From Haloferax litoreum (GTDB lineage Archaea > Halobacteriota > Halobacteria > Halobacteriales > Haloferacaceae): DNA of 64,000 bases. Below, one piece after another: positions 34,077-44,115 of the stretch. The notes below the pieces were generated by a model, which was given only the letters and a program-made list of their open reading frames with translations, did not search any database and had not been told where the DNA came from. The DNA is taken from the NCBI RefSeq assembly GCF_009674605.1, contig NZ_WKJO01000001.1, forward strand, positions 2,046,001-2,110,000, written 5' to 3'. Every line of letters begins with the position of its first letter. The first letter of the stretch is position 1. Position numbers and translations under genes: made by a program.

Positions 34077-35311
34077 CGGTCCCCTCCATCTGACGCGCCC
34101 GAACGTCCGTTGGTCTCGGGGGTCCCCCGCGACGGTTCTTCGGTGAGCGGAATCGGCCCCGACTGGTCTCGCGACGAGAGTTCGCGCTGTGGGAACGGGA
34201 TGGTGATATCTTCTTCCTCGAAGGCGTCTCGAACGGCCCCGATGACCGCAGTCTGGGTCTGCCACTTTCGGCGGGCGGTCGGACGGTCTATCCACGGCCG
34301 CACGCCGAGGACGACGGCGGAGTCGTCGAACCGCTTGGCGACGATTTGGGGTTGCGGCACGGAGAGCGTCTCGTCGAGTTCCTCGACTGCCTCCTGTGCC
34401 ACGGACGCGGCGTGGTCGAGGTCTGCCTCGTAGTCGACGCCGACTTCGATGTCGAGGCGGAGTCGACCCTTCCGACTCCGATTGACGAGGCTCTCGGAAC
34501 TCACCACGTCGTTCGGAATCATGACGTACTCCCCGTCGAACGTCTGGATTCGGGTGTTCACGACCGTGATGTCGGTGACGATGCCCTCGTGGTTTCCGAC
34601 TTCGACCCAGTCGCCGATTTCGAAGGGGCGAGAGAACATCAGGACGAATCCCGCGATGAGTGCCCCGAGCGTCTGTCTGGCGGCCATCCCGACGACGATA
34701 CCGAGGAATCCCGCCCCGACGAGGATACCGCCGAGGTCTGCCTGCCAGACGCCGAGGATGACGACGAACGCGACGAGGTAGGTCGAAACCTGCGCCAGAC
34801 GAAAGATAATCTCACGCTGGTGGTCGGATATCTCCGGGCGAGTGCTCGCAACCTCCTTGATGAGTCGCCCGAGGACGGTGGTCACCACGTACGCTCCTGC
34901 GAGGAACGCTGCCGAGAGACCAATCTGGACGAGTGTGTCGGTCCCGAGGCCGTACTGTTGGGAGAGCGTGGCGATGTCACCAGAACTCGACCAAATCAAG
35001 AAGAGGAACGCCCCGCCGAAGACGACGCCGACGAGGCGGAACAGCGTGACGGTGAGGTGCCAGAGGGCCGACGAGAATCCCTCGGTGTCGACGTCGTGCA
35101 GTCGCGCACCGAGGGCCCAGATAGTGACGATGGCGGCGATAGTGAGCACGCTCGCGACGAGACGGAGTTCGACCGACGGCAACAACGTCGCGAAATCTAT
35201 CGGGACGATGTTCTGGAGTGTGACTGTCGTCGGTACGTGAGTGGACACGGTGGACGGAGGGAGTGTGGAGGACATGGGCAACGTCGTGGACAGGGAAGGT
35301 GTGGGAGACAT
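34073..35311 (-). CDS. mscS: small-conductance mechanosensitive channel MscS
   Basis: About 412 residues. Four N-terminal helices precede the pore helix (GAGFLGIVVGMAARQTLGALIAGFVLMFSRPFEIGDWVEV), followed by the beta domain (IVTDITVVNTRIQTFDGEYVMIPN). The start is uncertain: the ATG at 35338 is only 4 bp from the ksgA stop, whereas 35311 gives an N-terminus of MSPTPSLSTT. MscS relieves turgor on osmotic downshift. It sits inside an otherwise translation-related operon, between ksgA and hemK. Confidence 0.88.
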   Translation of the reverse strand: MSPTPSLSTTLPMSSTLPPSTVSTHVPTTVTLQNIVPIDFATLLPSVELRLVASVLTIAAIVTIWALGARLHDVDTEGFSSALWHLTVTLFRLVGVVFGGAFLFLIWSSSGDIATLSQQYGLGTDTLVQIGLSAAFLAGAYVVTTVLGRLIKEVASTRPEISDHQREIIFRLAQVSTYLVAFVVILGVWQADLGGILVGAGFLGIVVGMAARQTLGALIAGFVLMFSRPFEIGDWVEVGNHEGIVTDITVVNTRIQTFDGEYVMIPNDVVSSESLVNRSRKGRLRLDIEVGVDYEADLDHAASVAQEAVEELDETLSVPQPQIVAKRFDDSAVVLGVRPWIDRPTARRKWQTQTAVIGAVRDAFEEEDITIPFPQRELSSRDQSGPIPLTEEPSRGTPETNGRSGASDGGDR

Positions 35312-35341
35312 ATTCGATACGAACGCGGGGCGTGACACGAC

Positions 35342-36205
35342 TTACAAGCCGACGTCAGCGGCCAGTTGGGCGAGTTCGGCGAACTCGCTGGGTGCCATGT
35401 TTCCGGCACGTTTCCGAAGCACGTCTTCGTCCGCCGCCTCGACGACGGCGTCGGGGTCGACCAACCCAGAGATGTGTGCCGTGTTTCGGATGCCGTTGCG
35501 AATCGTCTTACGACGCTGGGTGAACAACGCCTTCACGAAGTCGAGGAAGAACTCCTCGTCGTCGACTTCGTAGTCGGGCGCACGTGGGGTCACACGGACG
35601 ATAGCGCTCTGGACCGCCGGTTGCGGGTCGAACGCCTCGCGAGGGACGATTTCACAGACGTGTACGTCGCCGTAGTGCTGGGCGCTCACCGAGAGACGAC
35701 CGTACTCGGACGTTCCCGACTCGGCGGCCATTCGCTCGCCGAACTCCTTTTGGAACATGAGGACGAGCGGTTTGCCGCGCGGAAGGAGGCGGAACGCTAT
35801 CTCCGAGGAGATGCCGTACGGGAGGTTCGAGACGCACGCCGTGAACTCGGGGAGGTCGACTTCCAGTGCGTCACCGTCGACGACTGTGAGACGGCCGTCT
35901 TCGACTTCCTCGGCGAACTCGCGGCGCAAGTGTGCGGCGAACGTCTCGTCTTGTTCGACGACCGTCACGCGGTCGGCAACCTCGAGCAGTCGGTCGGTCA
36001 GGACGCCCGGGCCGCCGCCGATTTCGAGGACGTGAGACAGGTCTGTCCCCTCGGGAAGGTACGTCGGAATTCGGTCGACGACGCGGTCGTCGACGAGGAA
36101 GTGCTGGTCTCGGTCGGGGTCACCGCGGACGCCTGCCCGGCGGATGAGTGCGTCCGGGTCGCGCGCGCCGGACGCACGGACCTGTTCGCTGCCGTCGCTC
36201 GTCAT
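35342..36205 (-). CDS. ksgA: rRNA dimethyladenosine transferase KsgA/Dim1
   Basis: A 287-residue SAM methyltransferase that dimethylates two adjacent adenines near the 3' end of 16S rRNA. The N-terminus has DPDRDQHFLVDDRVVDRI; the SAM site is VLEIGGGPGVLTDRLL and the catalytic motif is NLPYGIS. The gene is in the conserved archaeal L21e-RpoF-DUF655-KsgA-HemK cluster. Confidence 0.96.
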   Translation of the reverse strand: MTSDGSEQVRASGARDPDALIRRAGVRGDPDRDQHFLVDDRVVDRIPTYLPEGTDLSHVLEIGGGPGVLTDRLLEVADRVTVVEQDETFAAHLRREFAEEVEDGRLTVVDGDALEVDLPEFTACVSNLPYGISSEIAFRLLPRGKPLVLMFQKEFGERMAAESGTSEYGRLSVSAQHYGDVHVCEIVPREAFDPQPAVQSAIVRVTPRAPDYEVDDEEFFLDFVKALFTQRRKTIRNGIRNTAHISGLVDPDAVVEAADEDVLRKRAGNMAPSEFAELAQLAADVGL

Positions 36206-36248
36206 TGGCGGTCCTAACGCGTGAGTGCGGGTAAAAGTCCCGTTCCGC

Positions 36249-36839
36249 TTATTGGTCGTTTCGCACGAACGTCTTGTACTTCACGTCGTTACCGTGAAGT
36301 TCTTCGAGGATGCGTTCGACGACGACTTCTTTCGGGTGGTGAAGCCCCGAGACACGCTCTTGGAGGTCTTCGAACGACTCGAACGGCCCGTAGCGCTTCC
36401 GCTCTTCGAGAATCTTGTCCCGGAGTTTCTTCCCGATGCCGGGGAGCAAGTTGAGTTGGTGCAGGCGAAGCGTGATGGGTTGGGCGTCGTTGTAGAAGTC
36501 GACGAAGCGCGCTTCGTTGGCGTCGACGATGTCTGCGACGACGTACTCTAACTCGGAGTCCGCCGTGTTTGAGAGGTCGCCGTAGGACAACCGCTCGACC
36601 TGCCTGACGGTTTCGCGGTCTGCAACCGGTGACACAACGACGCGGTCACCGATGCTCACGTCTGCGTCTTCCGCCAGCGTCAACTCGAGGAGGCGGAAAT
36701 TCGACTCGTCGAGTGCGTACGCGATGGGGTCGGCGTCGAACCGCCGTCTGCCGTCGTCTTGACGCCCGTGCCGAAGTACGTCGAGCAAGACGGCGTACTC
36801 GACCGTTGCCTCGGCGTCATCGCTCTCCGATGCAGTCAT
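36249..36839 (-). CDS. DUF655 protein (HhH RNA/DNA-binding)
   Basis: A 196-residue protein of the archaeal DUF655 family. The N-terminal half is an OB-like fold (VEYAVLLDVLRHGR, DRVVVSPVADRETV) and the C-terminal part has a helix-hairpin-helix (NLLPGIGKKLRDKILEERKR). It lies between rpoF and ksgA, as in many archaea; it is thought to act in translation or transcription, but its function is unproven. Confidence 0.9.
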   Translation of the reverse strand: MTASESDDAEATVEYAVLLDVLRHGRQDDGRRRFDADPIAYALDESNFRLLELTLAEDADVSIGDRVVVSPVADRETVRQVERLSYGDLSNTADSELEYVVADIVDANEARFVDFYNDAQPITLRLHQLNLLPGIGKKLRDKILEERKRYGPFESFEDLQERVSGLHHPKEVVVERILEELHGNDVKYKTFVRNDQ

Positions 36840-36892
36840 GTCAGTAGATACGACGAGGCGCTATTTAAATAGTTGGCCGCGTCGTCGCCCGT

Positions 36893-37249
36893 TCAGACGT
36901 ACTTGGCGACGACGTTGAGAATCTCGTCGAGTTCGTCGCCAGAGAGTGCGTACCGTTGCTGGGCGAACACCGCACGCAGTTCGTCGCGGGACTCCGGCAG
37001 GAGGTCCGCGATTTTGATTGCGGTGGGGCCGTCGACCTTCTCGAGTTCGGCGAGCTCCTCGACGAGTTCGCGAGATTCCTCGGGGTCGAGGTGGGCGAAC
37101 CGGTTGACGTGTTCGATTGCACGCGCCAGTTCGTAGCGCATCTCGCGCTCTTCGTCGGCAGCGCGTTCCGCCTCAACCTCGGCGAGGAGTTCTTTGACCT
37201 CAGACGTGGTCAGATACTCCTCGTCGAGCTTCTCTTTGAAGATGGTCAT
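36893..37249 (-). CDS. rpoF: RNA polymerase subunit F (Rpo4)
   Basis: A 118-residue Rpb4-like subunit of the polymerase stalk. It has an N-terminal coiled segment (LTTSEVKELLAEVEAERAAD) and a C-terminal HRDC-like domain with DLLPESRDELRAVFAQQRYALSG. It forms the stalk with RpoE, which binds RNA and aids initiation. It lies 3 bp after L21e. Confidence 0.95.
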   Translation of the reverse strand: MTIFKEKLDEEYLTTSEVKELLAEVEAERAADEEREMRYELARAIEHVNRFAHLDPEESRELVEELAELEKVDGPTAIKIADLLPESRDELRAVFAQQRYALSGDELDEILNVVAKYV

Positions 37250-37252
37250 CGC

Positions 37253-37543
37253 TTACTTCTGGGCGCGCAGGTGAGCGGGCCGGACGATGACCAACTTCTC
37301 TTTGCCACCGTCGTTGATCTGGACCTTGAACGCACGTCCCTGCTTTCCGACGACCTCACCGGTGAGGCCGTTGAAGCGTGGGTGGAAGCGTCCCTCGCGC
37401 ACGCTCGGGTCGAGGTTGAGGTGGACCTTCTGACCGTCTTCGAATTCGGCGATAGAGCGCTGCGGCGGCGAAGTACCGCGCTCGCGCGGTTTGTTCGAGA
37501 GCTTTCCTCGCGTCCCCTTCATTGGACCATTGGAGCTCGGCAT
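37253..37543 (-). CDS. rpl21e: 50S ribosomal protein L21e
   Basis: A 96-residue SH3-like ribosomal protein beginning [20 protein letters not shown], then [20 protein letters not shown] and [20 protein letters not shown]. First gene of the L21e-RpoF-DUF655-KsgA operon. A longer in-frame reading upstream overlaps the divergent transsulfuration gene and is rejected. Confidence 0.97.
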   Translation of the reverse strand: MPSSNGPMKGTRGKLSNKPRERGTSPPQRSIAEFEDGQKVHLNLDPSVREGRFHPRFNGLTGEVVGKQGRAFKVQINDGGKEKLVIVRPAHLRAQK

Positions 37544-37666
37544 AGTCGTGAGAACGAATACTTGCGTCGCCATTATAAATTGCACGTTACGAACCGCGCG
37601 TGTGTGTCTCCCGCGTGGTCGCGCGGGAGGGACGGACTTAACCCGAGCGGGCGCGGGGATTCGCGT

Positions 37667-38827
37667 ATGTCTGAAGACGAGCGACGCATCGAGACGCGCG
37701 CAATCCACGCCGGCCAAGAACCCGACGAGGAGACGGGCGCGCTCATGACGCCTATCTACGCGAACTCGACGTACGCGCAGGACGGACCCGGCGACCACCG
37801 CGGGTACGAATACTCCCGAACGGGCAATCCGACACGGACCGACCTCGAATCGAACCTCGCGGCGCTCGAAGGCGGGTCGTACGGTCGCGCGTTCTCCTCC
37901 GGGATGGGCGCTATCAACACCGTTCTCAACCTCCTCGAAGCGGGCGACCACGTCGTCGCCGGCAACGACGTCTACGGCGGCACGCACCGCATCTTCACGC
38001 AGGTCTACGAGAAATACGACCTCGAATTCGACTTCGTCGAGACGACGGACCACGACGCCGTCCGCGACGCCGTCCGCGACGAGACGGCGCTCGTGTGGGT
38101 CGAGACGCCGACGAACCCCCTCATGCGCGTCAACGACATCGACGCTCTCGCGGACATCGCACACGAGGTGGACGCGCTCTGTGCCGTCGACAACACCTTT
38201 GCCACGCCGTACCTCCAGCGCCCGCTCGAATACGGCGCGGACATCGTCTCACACTCGCTGACGAAGTACCTCGGCGGCCACTCCGACATCGTCGGCGGCG
38301 CACTCGTCACCGACGACGAGGAACTCGACGAAGAGATAGGATTCTACCAGAACTCCGTCGGCGCGACACCGTCACCGTTCGACTGCTTCCTCGTCCTCCG
38401 TGGAACGAAGACGCTCCCCGTCCGGATGGACCGCCACTGCGACAACGCCCGCGAACTCGCGGCTTGGCTAGACGACCACGAGGCCGTCGAGACTGTCCAC
38501 TACCCCGGCCTCGACTCCCACCCACAGCACGAACTCGCGTCCGAGCAGATGGACGACTTCGGCGGCATGCTCTCGTTCGAACTCGACGGCACGCTCGAAC
38601 AGGCGTCGACCGTCGTCGAGGAGACGGAGGTGTTCACGCTCGCCGAGAGTCTCGGTGGCGTCGAGAGTCTCATCGAACAGCCTGCGGCGATGACGCACGC
38701 CGCCATTCCGCGAGAAGAGCGTCTCGAAGCGGGACTCACTGACGGACTCATTCGCGTCTCGGTCGGCATCGAGCACATCGGCGACATGAAAACCGACCTC
38801 CAGCAGGCGTTCTCTGCGGCGTTCTAA
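37667..38827 (+). CDS. metB: PLP-dependent transsulfuration enzyme (cystathionine synthase/lyase)
   Basis: A 386-residue enzyme of the cystathionine gamma-synthase/gamma-lyase family. Motifs include [23 protein letters not shown], the PLP lysine Lys200 in [13 protein letters not shown], and [13 protein letters not shown]. It interconverts cysteine, homocysteine and cystathionine; sequence cannot separate synthase from lyase or O-acetylhomocysteine sulfhydrylase roles. A methionine synthase pair lies nearby (31.3-33.4 kb), so a sulfur-amino-acid role is plausible. Confidence 0.9.
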   Translation: MSEDERRIETRAIHAGQEPDEETGALMTPIYANSTYAQDGPGDHRGYEYSRTGNPTRTDLESNLAALEGGSYGRAFSSGMGAINTVLNLLEAGDHVVAGNDVYGGTHRIFTQVYEKYDLEFDFVETTDHDAVRDAVRDETALVWVETPTNPLMRVNDIDALADIAHEVDALCAVDNTFATPYLQRPLEYGADIVSHSLTKYLGGHSDIVGGALVTDDEELDEEIGFYQNSVGATPSPFDCFLVLRGTKTLPVRMDRHCDNARELAAWLDDHEAVETVHYPGLDSHPQHELASEQMDDFGGMLSFELDGTLEQASTVVEETEVFTLAESLGGVESLIEQPAAMTHAAIPREERLEAGLTDGLIRVSVGIEHIGDMKTDLQQAFSAAF

Positions 38828-38945
38828 GCGCGTCTCACCCTCACGTTCATCTCTCGAAGACAGTCGTCTGAGGTGGCTAAACGTTCGTTTTCGACTTTTG
38901 GGAACCCGAGCAAGGATTATAGACTAAGACGATGAATCATTACAT

Positions 38946-39203
38946 ATGTCCCAAGAATCAGTGTCACTGAGCGCAGAGGCCATCCACCAACAGACGCCCG
39001 CCGAGCCCATGGACCACGTGATGGTCGATTCCGACGACCGCTCGGGGTCGAGTCACAGCGCAGAACAGTTCGGTATCGGCCTCGCCGCTGGGATTCTCAT
39101 CGGCGGAATCGCTGGCGTCATCGGCAACTCGCTCACGCTCGGCGTGATGAGCGGTCTGATACTCGGAGTCGTCCTCGGCATCTACGTGATGGAACGCCGC
39201 TGA
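38946..39203 (+). CDS. small two-helix membrane protein, function unknown
   Basis: An 85-residue protein with a soluble N-terminal half (MSQESVSLSAEAIHQQTPAEP) and two predicted membrane helices of Gly-rich type (FGIGLAAGILIGGIAGVIGN, GVMSGLILGVVLGIYVM). A TATA-like GGATTATAGAC lies about 28-38 nt before the ATG. No family was recognised. Confidence 0.65.
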   Translation: MSQESVSLSAEAIHQQTPAEPMDHVMVDSDDRSGSSHSAEQFGIGLAAGILIGGIAGVIGNSLTLGVMSGLILGVVLGIYVMERR

Positions 39204-39268
39204 AACCGCACGAGAGCCGACGCGGTCGCTCAGCGGGACGGGTTTTCTGTAAAAGGGTGGTCGTACAG

Positions 39269-39535
39269 TTAGATACGGCCGACGTTCTCGACGGAGACGG
39301 ACTCGACGCCGTCCACTCCGGTGAACGCCTCTTCGACGGCCTCGGTGCCGCCGGCGTCGTCAGGGACGATGACCGTCGGCAGGAGTGCGACGAGGCCGAA
39401 CGCGACGTCGTCGCGTTCGAAGCCCTTGATTTTCGCACCCTCGGGGAGGGAGTCTTCGAGCTTGTCCTCGAGGTCGTCGAGGTCCAGCTCGGGGCTGTTC
39501 GGCATGACCTTGATTTTAGCGGCTACTTTTCCCAT
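39269..39535 (-). CDS. ef1b: translation elongation factor 1-beta
   Basis: An 88-residue protein with the EF-1B guanine-exchange domain. It begins [23 protein letters not shown] and ends [21 protein letters not shown]. It exchanges GDP for GTP on aEF-1alpha. Its length and terminal signature match archaeal EF-1beta. It begins two bases after the zinc microprotein gene. Confidence 0.95.
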   Translation of the reverse strand: MGKVAAKIKVMPNSPELDLDDLEDKLEDSLPEGAKIKGFERDDVAFGLVALLPTVIVPDDAGGTEAVEEAFTGVDGVESVSVENVGRI

Positions 39536-39537
39536 GT

Positions 39538-39717
39538 TTATGGACCCATGAACCCGCAGTCGGGGCACTCGTAGAGGTTGCTCTGCTTGCGGCACTTGGA
39601 ACAACGCGAAATCTCCTGGCCACAGTCGGGGCACTTGAACGTCGCTGCGCTCATGCCAGCGATGTTGATGCCACAGGACACACACTGGTGCGCGTGTCGC
39701 TGTTCGGACTCGCTCAT
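39538..39717 (-). CDS. four-motif zinc-finger microprotein (HVO_2753-like)
   Basis: A 59-residue protein with four Cys pairs: CVSCG, CPDCG, CSKC and CPDCG, expected to bind two zinc ions. It matches the known Haloferax protein HVO_2753, whose structure has been solved and whose loss affects swarming. It is encoded two bases before EF-1beta and is likely cotranscribed with it. No enzymatic role is known. Confidence 0.93.
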   Translation of the reverse strand: MSESEQRHAHQCVSCGINIAGMSAATFKCPDCGQEISRCSKCRKQSNLYECPDCGFMGP

Positions 39718-39800
39718 ACGCTCACAAACCGGCGCACGACTTTTAACCGTTGTCTTTCCGGGTTCCAGTGGGGGTAATCTGTGTCCCACGTCGACACGAC

Positions 39801-41048
39801 TCATCCGAGTGCTACCGGTCCCATGAGGACACTCATCAGGTGGACGCGACGGCATCCGAGGGACACTGGAACGTAGCCAACGAGTGCGGCGACGACGAGG
39901 ACGGCGACGCCACCCACGCCCGCGAACGCCCACGAGAGCACGACGAGAAAGACGCAGACGACGGTGACGAGTCGCCGCTGGTCGAATCGCCCCACGAGCA
40001 CCAACGCCCGGTCACCGAGGAGTGGGACCAACATCGCGCCGACCATGCCGGCGACGACAGTTACCGGGACTGCAACCCAGAGACCGGACGGGAGGTCGGC
40101 GGCCGTGAGCGCGACGAGTGCACCGGTTCGCGGGGTTCCCAGCCCGACCAACGCGAACAGCGCGAACACTGTCGTCGCCGTCGTGGCCGCACTCGTCGCC
40201 GTGACGTACGCCCGTGCCGACTGGTCCGGGTCGCGTGCAGGGAGGACTGCGAGTGCGAGTGTCCCTGCAATCCCAGCGGAGACGCCGGGGAGATAGCCGA
40301 CGAATGCGCCCCCGCCGGTTCCAGCGAGGATACTGCGAGCGACTGCCCGTCGACTCGTCGCGAGCGTCGTATCACCCTGTGGTGGGACGCCCGCGCCATC
40401 GCGCGCGTCGAGGAGGACTGGAACTCCGAACAGACCGGCCAAGAGTGGGGCCAACACGCCGCCAACCGGGAGCGGGCCGGCAAATGTCCTGTCGAGAACG
40501 GCGAATCCCAGTCCCGCCGCAGCGACCACTGTCCCCGCCGCCGCGAGTCTCCCACGCAGTGTCGGTTCGGCCCAGACGAGCGCCAGAACGACGGCACCGA
40601 GAACGGCCCACAGGGAGTCGCGAACGACTGGGTAGACACCGACCATCACCTCGGTAATCGGGAGTGCGAGTGGGACGGCGAGACAGAGGGCGGCACCGCT
40701 CCCGAGTGCAGACAGTCGCAACGCTTCGCGGCCTCTCCCGCCGAGAACGAGTCGATGGGCCGGGAGCGCGCCGGGTGCGAGCGCCGCGTCTGGGACGCCG
40801 AGTGCCAACGCGGGAACCACGTCGAGGAACGTGTGGACCGTGGCCGCTGCGAGAATGGCGGCGGCGATTGCGGCTGGTGGGCCGGGGATGCTGGACGCGA
40901 CGCTCGCCAGCAGGAGTGCGAACGCGTTGGCGTGGAGGCCGGGGACGAGGCCGGAACACGTCCCGAGGACGACACCGACCACGACACCAGTGACGACGGC
41001 CATAGTCGGCTCGGTGGTGACGAGTCCGAGTGCCCCAGTGAACGACAT
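39801..41048 (-). CDS. TctA-like (DUF112) membrane transporter subunit
   Basis: About 415 residues with about ten to twelve membrane segments. The diagnostic [15 protein letters not shown] lies near the N-terminus, as in the archaeal TctA/DUF112 family, and a second Gly-rich motif [23 protein letters not shown] repeats the pattern in the other half. Bacterial TctA works with TctB and a binding protein TctC; neither is nearby, as is usual for archaeal stand-alone members. Substrate unknown. ATG 41048 or 41003 are both possible starts. Confidence 0.82.
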   Translation of the reverse strand: MSFTGALGLVTTEPTMAVVTGVVVGVVLGTCSGLVPGLHANAFALLLASVASSIPGPPAAIAAAILAAATVHTFLDVVPALALGVPDAALAPGALPAHRLVLGGRGREALRLSALGSGAALCLAVPLALPITEVMVGVYPVVRDSLWAVLGAVVLALVWAEPTLRGRLAAAGTVVAAAGLGFAVLDRTFAGPLPVGGVLAPLLAGLFGVPVLLDARDGAGVPPQGDTTLATSRRAVARSILAGTGGGAFVGYLPGVSAGIAGTLALAVLPARDPDQSARAYVTATSAATTATTVFALFALVGLGTPRTGALVALTAADLPSGLWVAVPVTVVAGMVGAMLVPLLGDRALVLVGRFDQRRLVTVVCVFLVVLSWAFAGVGGVAVLVVAALVGYVPVSLGCRRVHLMSVLMGPVALG

Positions 41049-41152
41049 CGCATCGAGGTGGCCCCGTGATTGGGTATGAACCTACGGCTATGCTGGGTCG
41101 GCAGACGACCAACGTGAGTCGACACCGAGCGCTGCCGCTCCCGGGAACGAAG

Positions 41153-41191
41153 AAAAATGCAGAATTGGGAAGCGAGTCGTGCCGCGTGTGC
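41153..41191 (-). terminator. terminator of the L1-L10-L12 operon
   Basis: Read on the minus strand after the L12 stop, a GCCGC-ACAC-GCGGC hairpin (about 41178-41191) is followed by the T-run at 41153-41157. Termination at T-runs after L12 has been mapped in other haloarchaea. Confidence 0.5.
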
Positions 41192-41211
41192 GGCGTGTGT
41201 CTCGCGAGGGT

Positions 41212-41541
41212 TTAGCCGAAGAGAGCGCCGAGGCCTTCGCCGTCTGCCTCTTCGTCTTCGTCGTCGTCTTCGTCAGCGGCCTCTTCTTCGGCGGCTTCCT
41301 CTTCGTCGTCATCGTCAGCGGTCTCGACTTCGCCACCAGCGCCGCCCGTCGCGGGAGCGGGGGCAGCGGCGGCCGTCTCGATGGCCTCTTCGATGTCGAC
41401 GTCCTCGAGCGCGGCGACGAGCGCCTTGACGCGGGACTCTTCGACATCGACGCCAGCGGCGTCGAGGACTGCGGTGATGTTCTCTTCGTTGATCTCTTCT
41501 TCCGTCTCGTTCAGGATGAGTGCGGCGTAGACGTATTCCAT
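41212..41541 (-). CDS. rpl12: 50S ribosomal protein P1/L12
   Basis: A 109-residue stalk protein starting [20 protein letters not shown]. The N-terminal dimerisation domain is followed by an Ala/Pro hinge ([11 protein letters not shown]) and a highly acidic tail ending EGLGALFG, which contacts translation factors. Last gene of the L1-L10-L12 operon. Confidence 0.96.
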   Translation of the reverse strand: MEYVYAALILNETEEEINEENITAVLDAAGVDVEESRVKALVAALEDVDIEEAIETAAAAPAPATGGAGGEVETADDDDEEEAAEEEAADEDDDEDEEADGEGLGALFG

Positions 41542-41565
41542 TGTTGTGTTCCTCGTTGTGTGTTG

Positions 41566-42603
41566 TTAGAACAGCGAGCCGAGAGCGTCGCCTGCGTCAC
41601 CGTCGTCTTCCTCGTCGGTGTCGTCGGCGTCAGCCTCTTCGGCGTCTGCTTCTGCTTCTTCTTCGTCGGTCGATTCGTCTTCCGCTGCGGGTTCCGCGCT
41701 CTGCGCGGAGACGCCGCGGAGTTCCTCAGGGAGTGCCTCTTCGTCGTCGATCTGGGCGGCAAGTGCCCGGAGCTGGCCGTCCGCCTTGCTGATGAGTTCC
41801 GGCATGAAGTCCGGACTCTCGATGTTGGCGAACAGACCGACGGATTTGGCCTCGCTGGTCGCCTTCGCGATGAGCGTCGGCGCGGTCTGAGCGGTCGGGT
41901 AGACCGCGTTGACCGAGAGGTTGGTCGCGGCGGCGACGGCCGACTGGATGTCGGCGCGGTACTCGTCCACGTCGATGGCGAGTTCGTCGGGTTCGAACAG
42001 GACGCCTTCGGAGAAGACGCCACGAAGGTCGAGACCGACCTCCTTGGGCTCGATACCGAGTTCTGCCAGGACGTTCGCGAGTTCCTCGGAGACTTCCTCG
42101 CCCGTCGAGAGGACGTGGGAGTCTTCGGTCACCTTGATGGAGCCGTCCATAATGCGGGCGGACGCTCCGACTTGCTGGAGTTCGCCAACGAACGGACCCG
42201 GGTCGACACCCGTGTCACCCTCGGGGATGACGATGTCGTTCGGGGCAACCTCGCCAGCGTTGATGGGCGCGGGCGTCTTCGACGCCTCGAGCTCCTTGTA
42301 CAGGGCGAACGGGTTGTCGTTCGTGCCGATGAGGGCGACCTGTCCGGCGACGTACTCCTTGAGTTCCTCGAAGCCGTCGTCGACTTCGTCGAGCGCGCGG
42401 TTCACGAGCGTGTTACGGCTCATACGCACCTGAGCCGAGCCGTGAAGCTCGCGGCGCATGGCCTGGAGCTGGCGGCTCGGGATGCCCGCGACGCCCACGA
42501 CACCGACGGATTCGTAGGATTCGACGAATTCGACGAGCGCGTCGACTTCGTCCTGTTTCCACTGCGGAATGACTTCCGTCTGTCGAGCTTCAGATTCGCT
42601 CAT
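41566..42603 (-). CDS. rpl10: 50S ribosomal protein L10 (P0)
   Basis: A 345-residue base of the ribosomal stalk. The N-terminal rRNA-binding domain ([21 protein letters not shown]) is followed by the archaeal insertion, L12-binding helices and an acidic tail ending [10 protein letters not shown] like that of L12. It overlaps L1 by four bases (ATGA). Confidence 0.96.
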   Translation of the reverse strand: MSESEARQTEVIPQWKQDEVDALVEFVESYESVGVVGVAGIPSRQLQAMRRELHGSAQVRMSRNTLVNRALDEVDDGFEELKEYVAGQVALIGTNDNPFALYKELEASKTPAPINAGEVAPNDIVIPEGDTGVDPGPFVGELQQVGASARIMDGSIKVTEDSHVLSTGEEVSEELANVLAELGIEPKEVGLDLRGVFSEGVLFEPDELAIDVDEYRADIQSAVAAATNLSVNAVYPTAQTAPTLIAKATSEAKSVGLFANIESPDFMPELISKADGQLRALAAQIDDEEALPEELRGVSAQSAEPAAEDESTDEEEAEADAEEADADDTDEEDDGDAGDALGSLF

Positions 42604-43238
42604 GCGGGCACCTCCACGGACGGACCCATCGTCGTCTTCACGAAGATAGAGTCGATGTTGAGGGGGCCCTTTTCGAGCGTCGCCTCGAGACGACGAACGA
42701 TAACGTCGATGTTCTCCGCGATTTCGTCGGGAGCCATATCGTCCGCGCCGACGCGCGTGTGGAACGTGCGTCGGTCACGGGAGCGGAGTTGCACCGTGTT
42801 CTTCATCCGATTCACCGTCTCGACGACGTCGTCGTCGGGCTGAAGCGGGGTCGGCATCTTACCACGAGGACCGAGGACGGTACCAAGGTAGCGACCGATG
42901 TCCTGCATCAGTGCTGCCTCGGCAACGAAGAAGTCGGTCTCGTCGGCAAGGTCTTTCGCCGCATCAGAGTCGTCACCGAGGTCCTCGAGTTCATCTGGTC
43001 CGAGAACGTCGTCAGCGACATCTTCAGCGCGGAGCGCGGTTTCACCGGTCGCGAACACCACAATCTGGGTGTCCTGGCCGGTGCCAGACGGGAGTACGAT
43101 ACTCTCGTCGACACGCTTCGACGGGTCGTTAAGATCTAAATCGCGCAGGTTCACGGCGAGGTCAACCGTTTCGCGGAAGTTCCGCCCAGGTGCCTCGTCG
43201 AGTGCGCGAGAGACTGCGTCAACTATTGTGTCTGCCAT
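42600..43238 (-). CDS. rpl1: 50S ribosomal protein L1
   Basis: A 212-residue protein of the L1 stalk, with [18 protein letters not shown] at the N-terminus and [20 protein letters not shown], a conserved L1 motif. L1 represses its own operon by binding the leader or start region of the mRNA in archaea. A strong GGAGGTGA ribosome-binding site precedes the ATG. Confidence 0.96.
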   Translation of the reverse strand: MADTIVDAVSRALDEAPGRNFRETVDLAVNLRDLDLNDPSKRVDESIVLPSGTGQDTQIVVFATGETALRAEDVADDVLGPDELEDLGDDSDAAKDLADETDFFVAEAALMQDIGRYLGTVLGPRGKMPTPLQPDDDVVETVNRMKNTVQLRSRDRRTFHTRVGADDMAPDEIAENIDVIVRRLEATLEKGPLNIDSIFVKTTMGPSVEVPA

Positions 43239-43332
43239 TATTCACCTCCGTAGTACGCAGGATTGCTCCTACGGGTCAGTGAAACAGGCTACTGCCTGCC
43301 TCGTCCGGCAGGACGAGTAGGCCAAACTTAAG
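43239..43332 (-). promoter_or_regulatory. L1-L10-L12 promoter and leader
   Basis: On the minus strand a CTTAAGTTT element (43324-43332) is followed by a leader of roughly 60-70 nt. The leader holds a CCTGCC-GGACGA-GGCAGG hairpin (about 43289-43306), a CCTAC/GTAGG pairing and the ribosome-binding site GGAGGTGA (43242-43249). In other haloarchaea this leader contains an L1-binding site resembling that of 23S rRNA, giving autoregulation. The exact L1 site was not verified. Confidence 0.5.
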
Positions 43333-43429
43333 TCCGTCGAAGAAAGGGCGTCGAGGCGGCCGAATTCGGCCGTTTCGCGTGTGACGGCGACACATGCAGC
43401 CACGCGAAGCTATCCGTATTCTGGAGAGG

Positions 43430-43457
43430 AGAAAGCGGGCCGAGCAGACTCGGCCCG
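43430..43457 (-). terminator. terminator of L11
   Basis: On the minus strand, 32 bases after the L11 stop, a perfect 9-bp stem CGGGCCGAG-TCTG-CTCGGCCCG (43436-43457) is followed by CTTTCTCC. This is the clearest hairpin terminator in the window and separates L11 from the L1-L10-L12 transcript. Confidence 0.65.
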
Positions 43458-43488
43458 ACGGAAAGTGCGGTTCGACGTGGCGAGACGA

Positions 43489-43968
43489 TTACTCGTCGTC
43501 GAAGTAGTCGTCGAACTCGCCGCCGTCGATGCGCTCTTTGAACGTCCGCGCGTCTTCGCCCTCGACGGTGACGCCGAGCGACGCACACGTGCCGGCGACT
43601 TCCTTCGAGGCGTTCTTGAGGTCGTACGCGAGCAGGTCAGAGGACTTCTGCTCGGCGACCTTCTTCAGCTGTTCGATGGACATGTCGGCGACGAAGTCCT
43701 TCTGGGGCTCGCCGCTGCCAGTCTCGAATCCGACCTCGTCCTTGATGAGGGCGGCCGTCGGCGGGACACCGACCTCGATAGAGAACGAACCGTCGTCCTC
43801 GTACTCGACGGTGACGGGCACTTCCATGCCGTCGAACGCTGCCGTCTGGTCGTTGATCTGGTTGACGACGTCCTGCACGTCGACGGGGGTCGGGCCGAGT
43901 TCCGGGCCGAGCGGCGGACCGGGGTTCGCCTTCCCGCCGGGAACGAGTACTTCGATAGTTCCAGCCAT
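43489..43968 (-). CDS. rpl11: 50S ribosomal protein L11
   Basis: A 159-residue protein beginning MAGTIEVLVPGGKANPGPPLG, with the proline-rich PGPPLGPELGPT that binds the GTPase-associated centre, and a C-terminal rRNA-binding domain (GTCASLGVTVEGEDARTF). Upstream in-frame codons to 44073 are not part of the family. Encoded separately from the L1 operon, ending in a strong hairpin terminator. Confidence 0.97.
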   Translation of the reverse strand: MAGTIEVLVPGGKANPGPPLGPELGPTPVDVQDVVNQINDQTAAFDGMEVPVTVEYEDDGSFSIEVGVPPTAALIKDEVGFETGSGEPQKDFVADMSIEQLKKVAEQKSSDLLAYDLKNASKEVAGTCASLGVTVEGEDARTFKERIDGGEFDDYFDDE

Positions 43969-44115
43969 ACGTGGAAACACCGTGTGGCGACTTTTAACGG
44001 TTTTCTTTCGCCCGGAGACGTGTGAGAAGACTACGCACAGACCGGACAGCGACCACGTGACAGCGGCCACCAACTCGGTTCCGGTGTCCGTCCTGTGACC
44101 GGTGACAGTCCCCGA

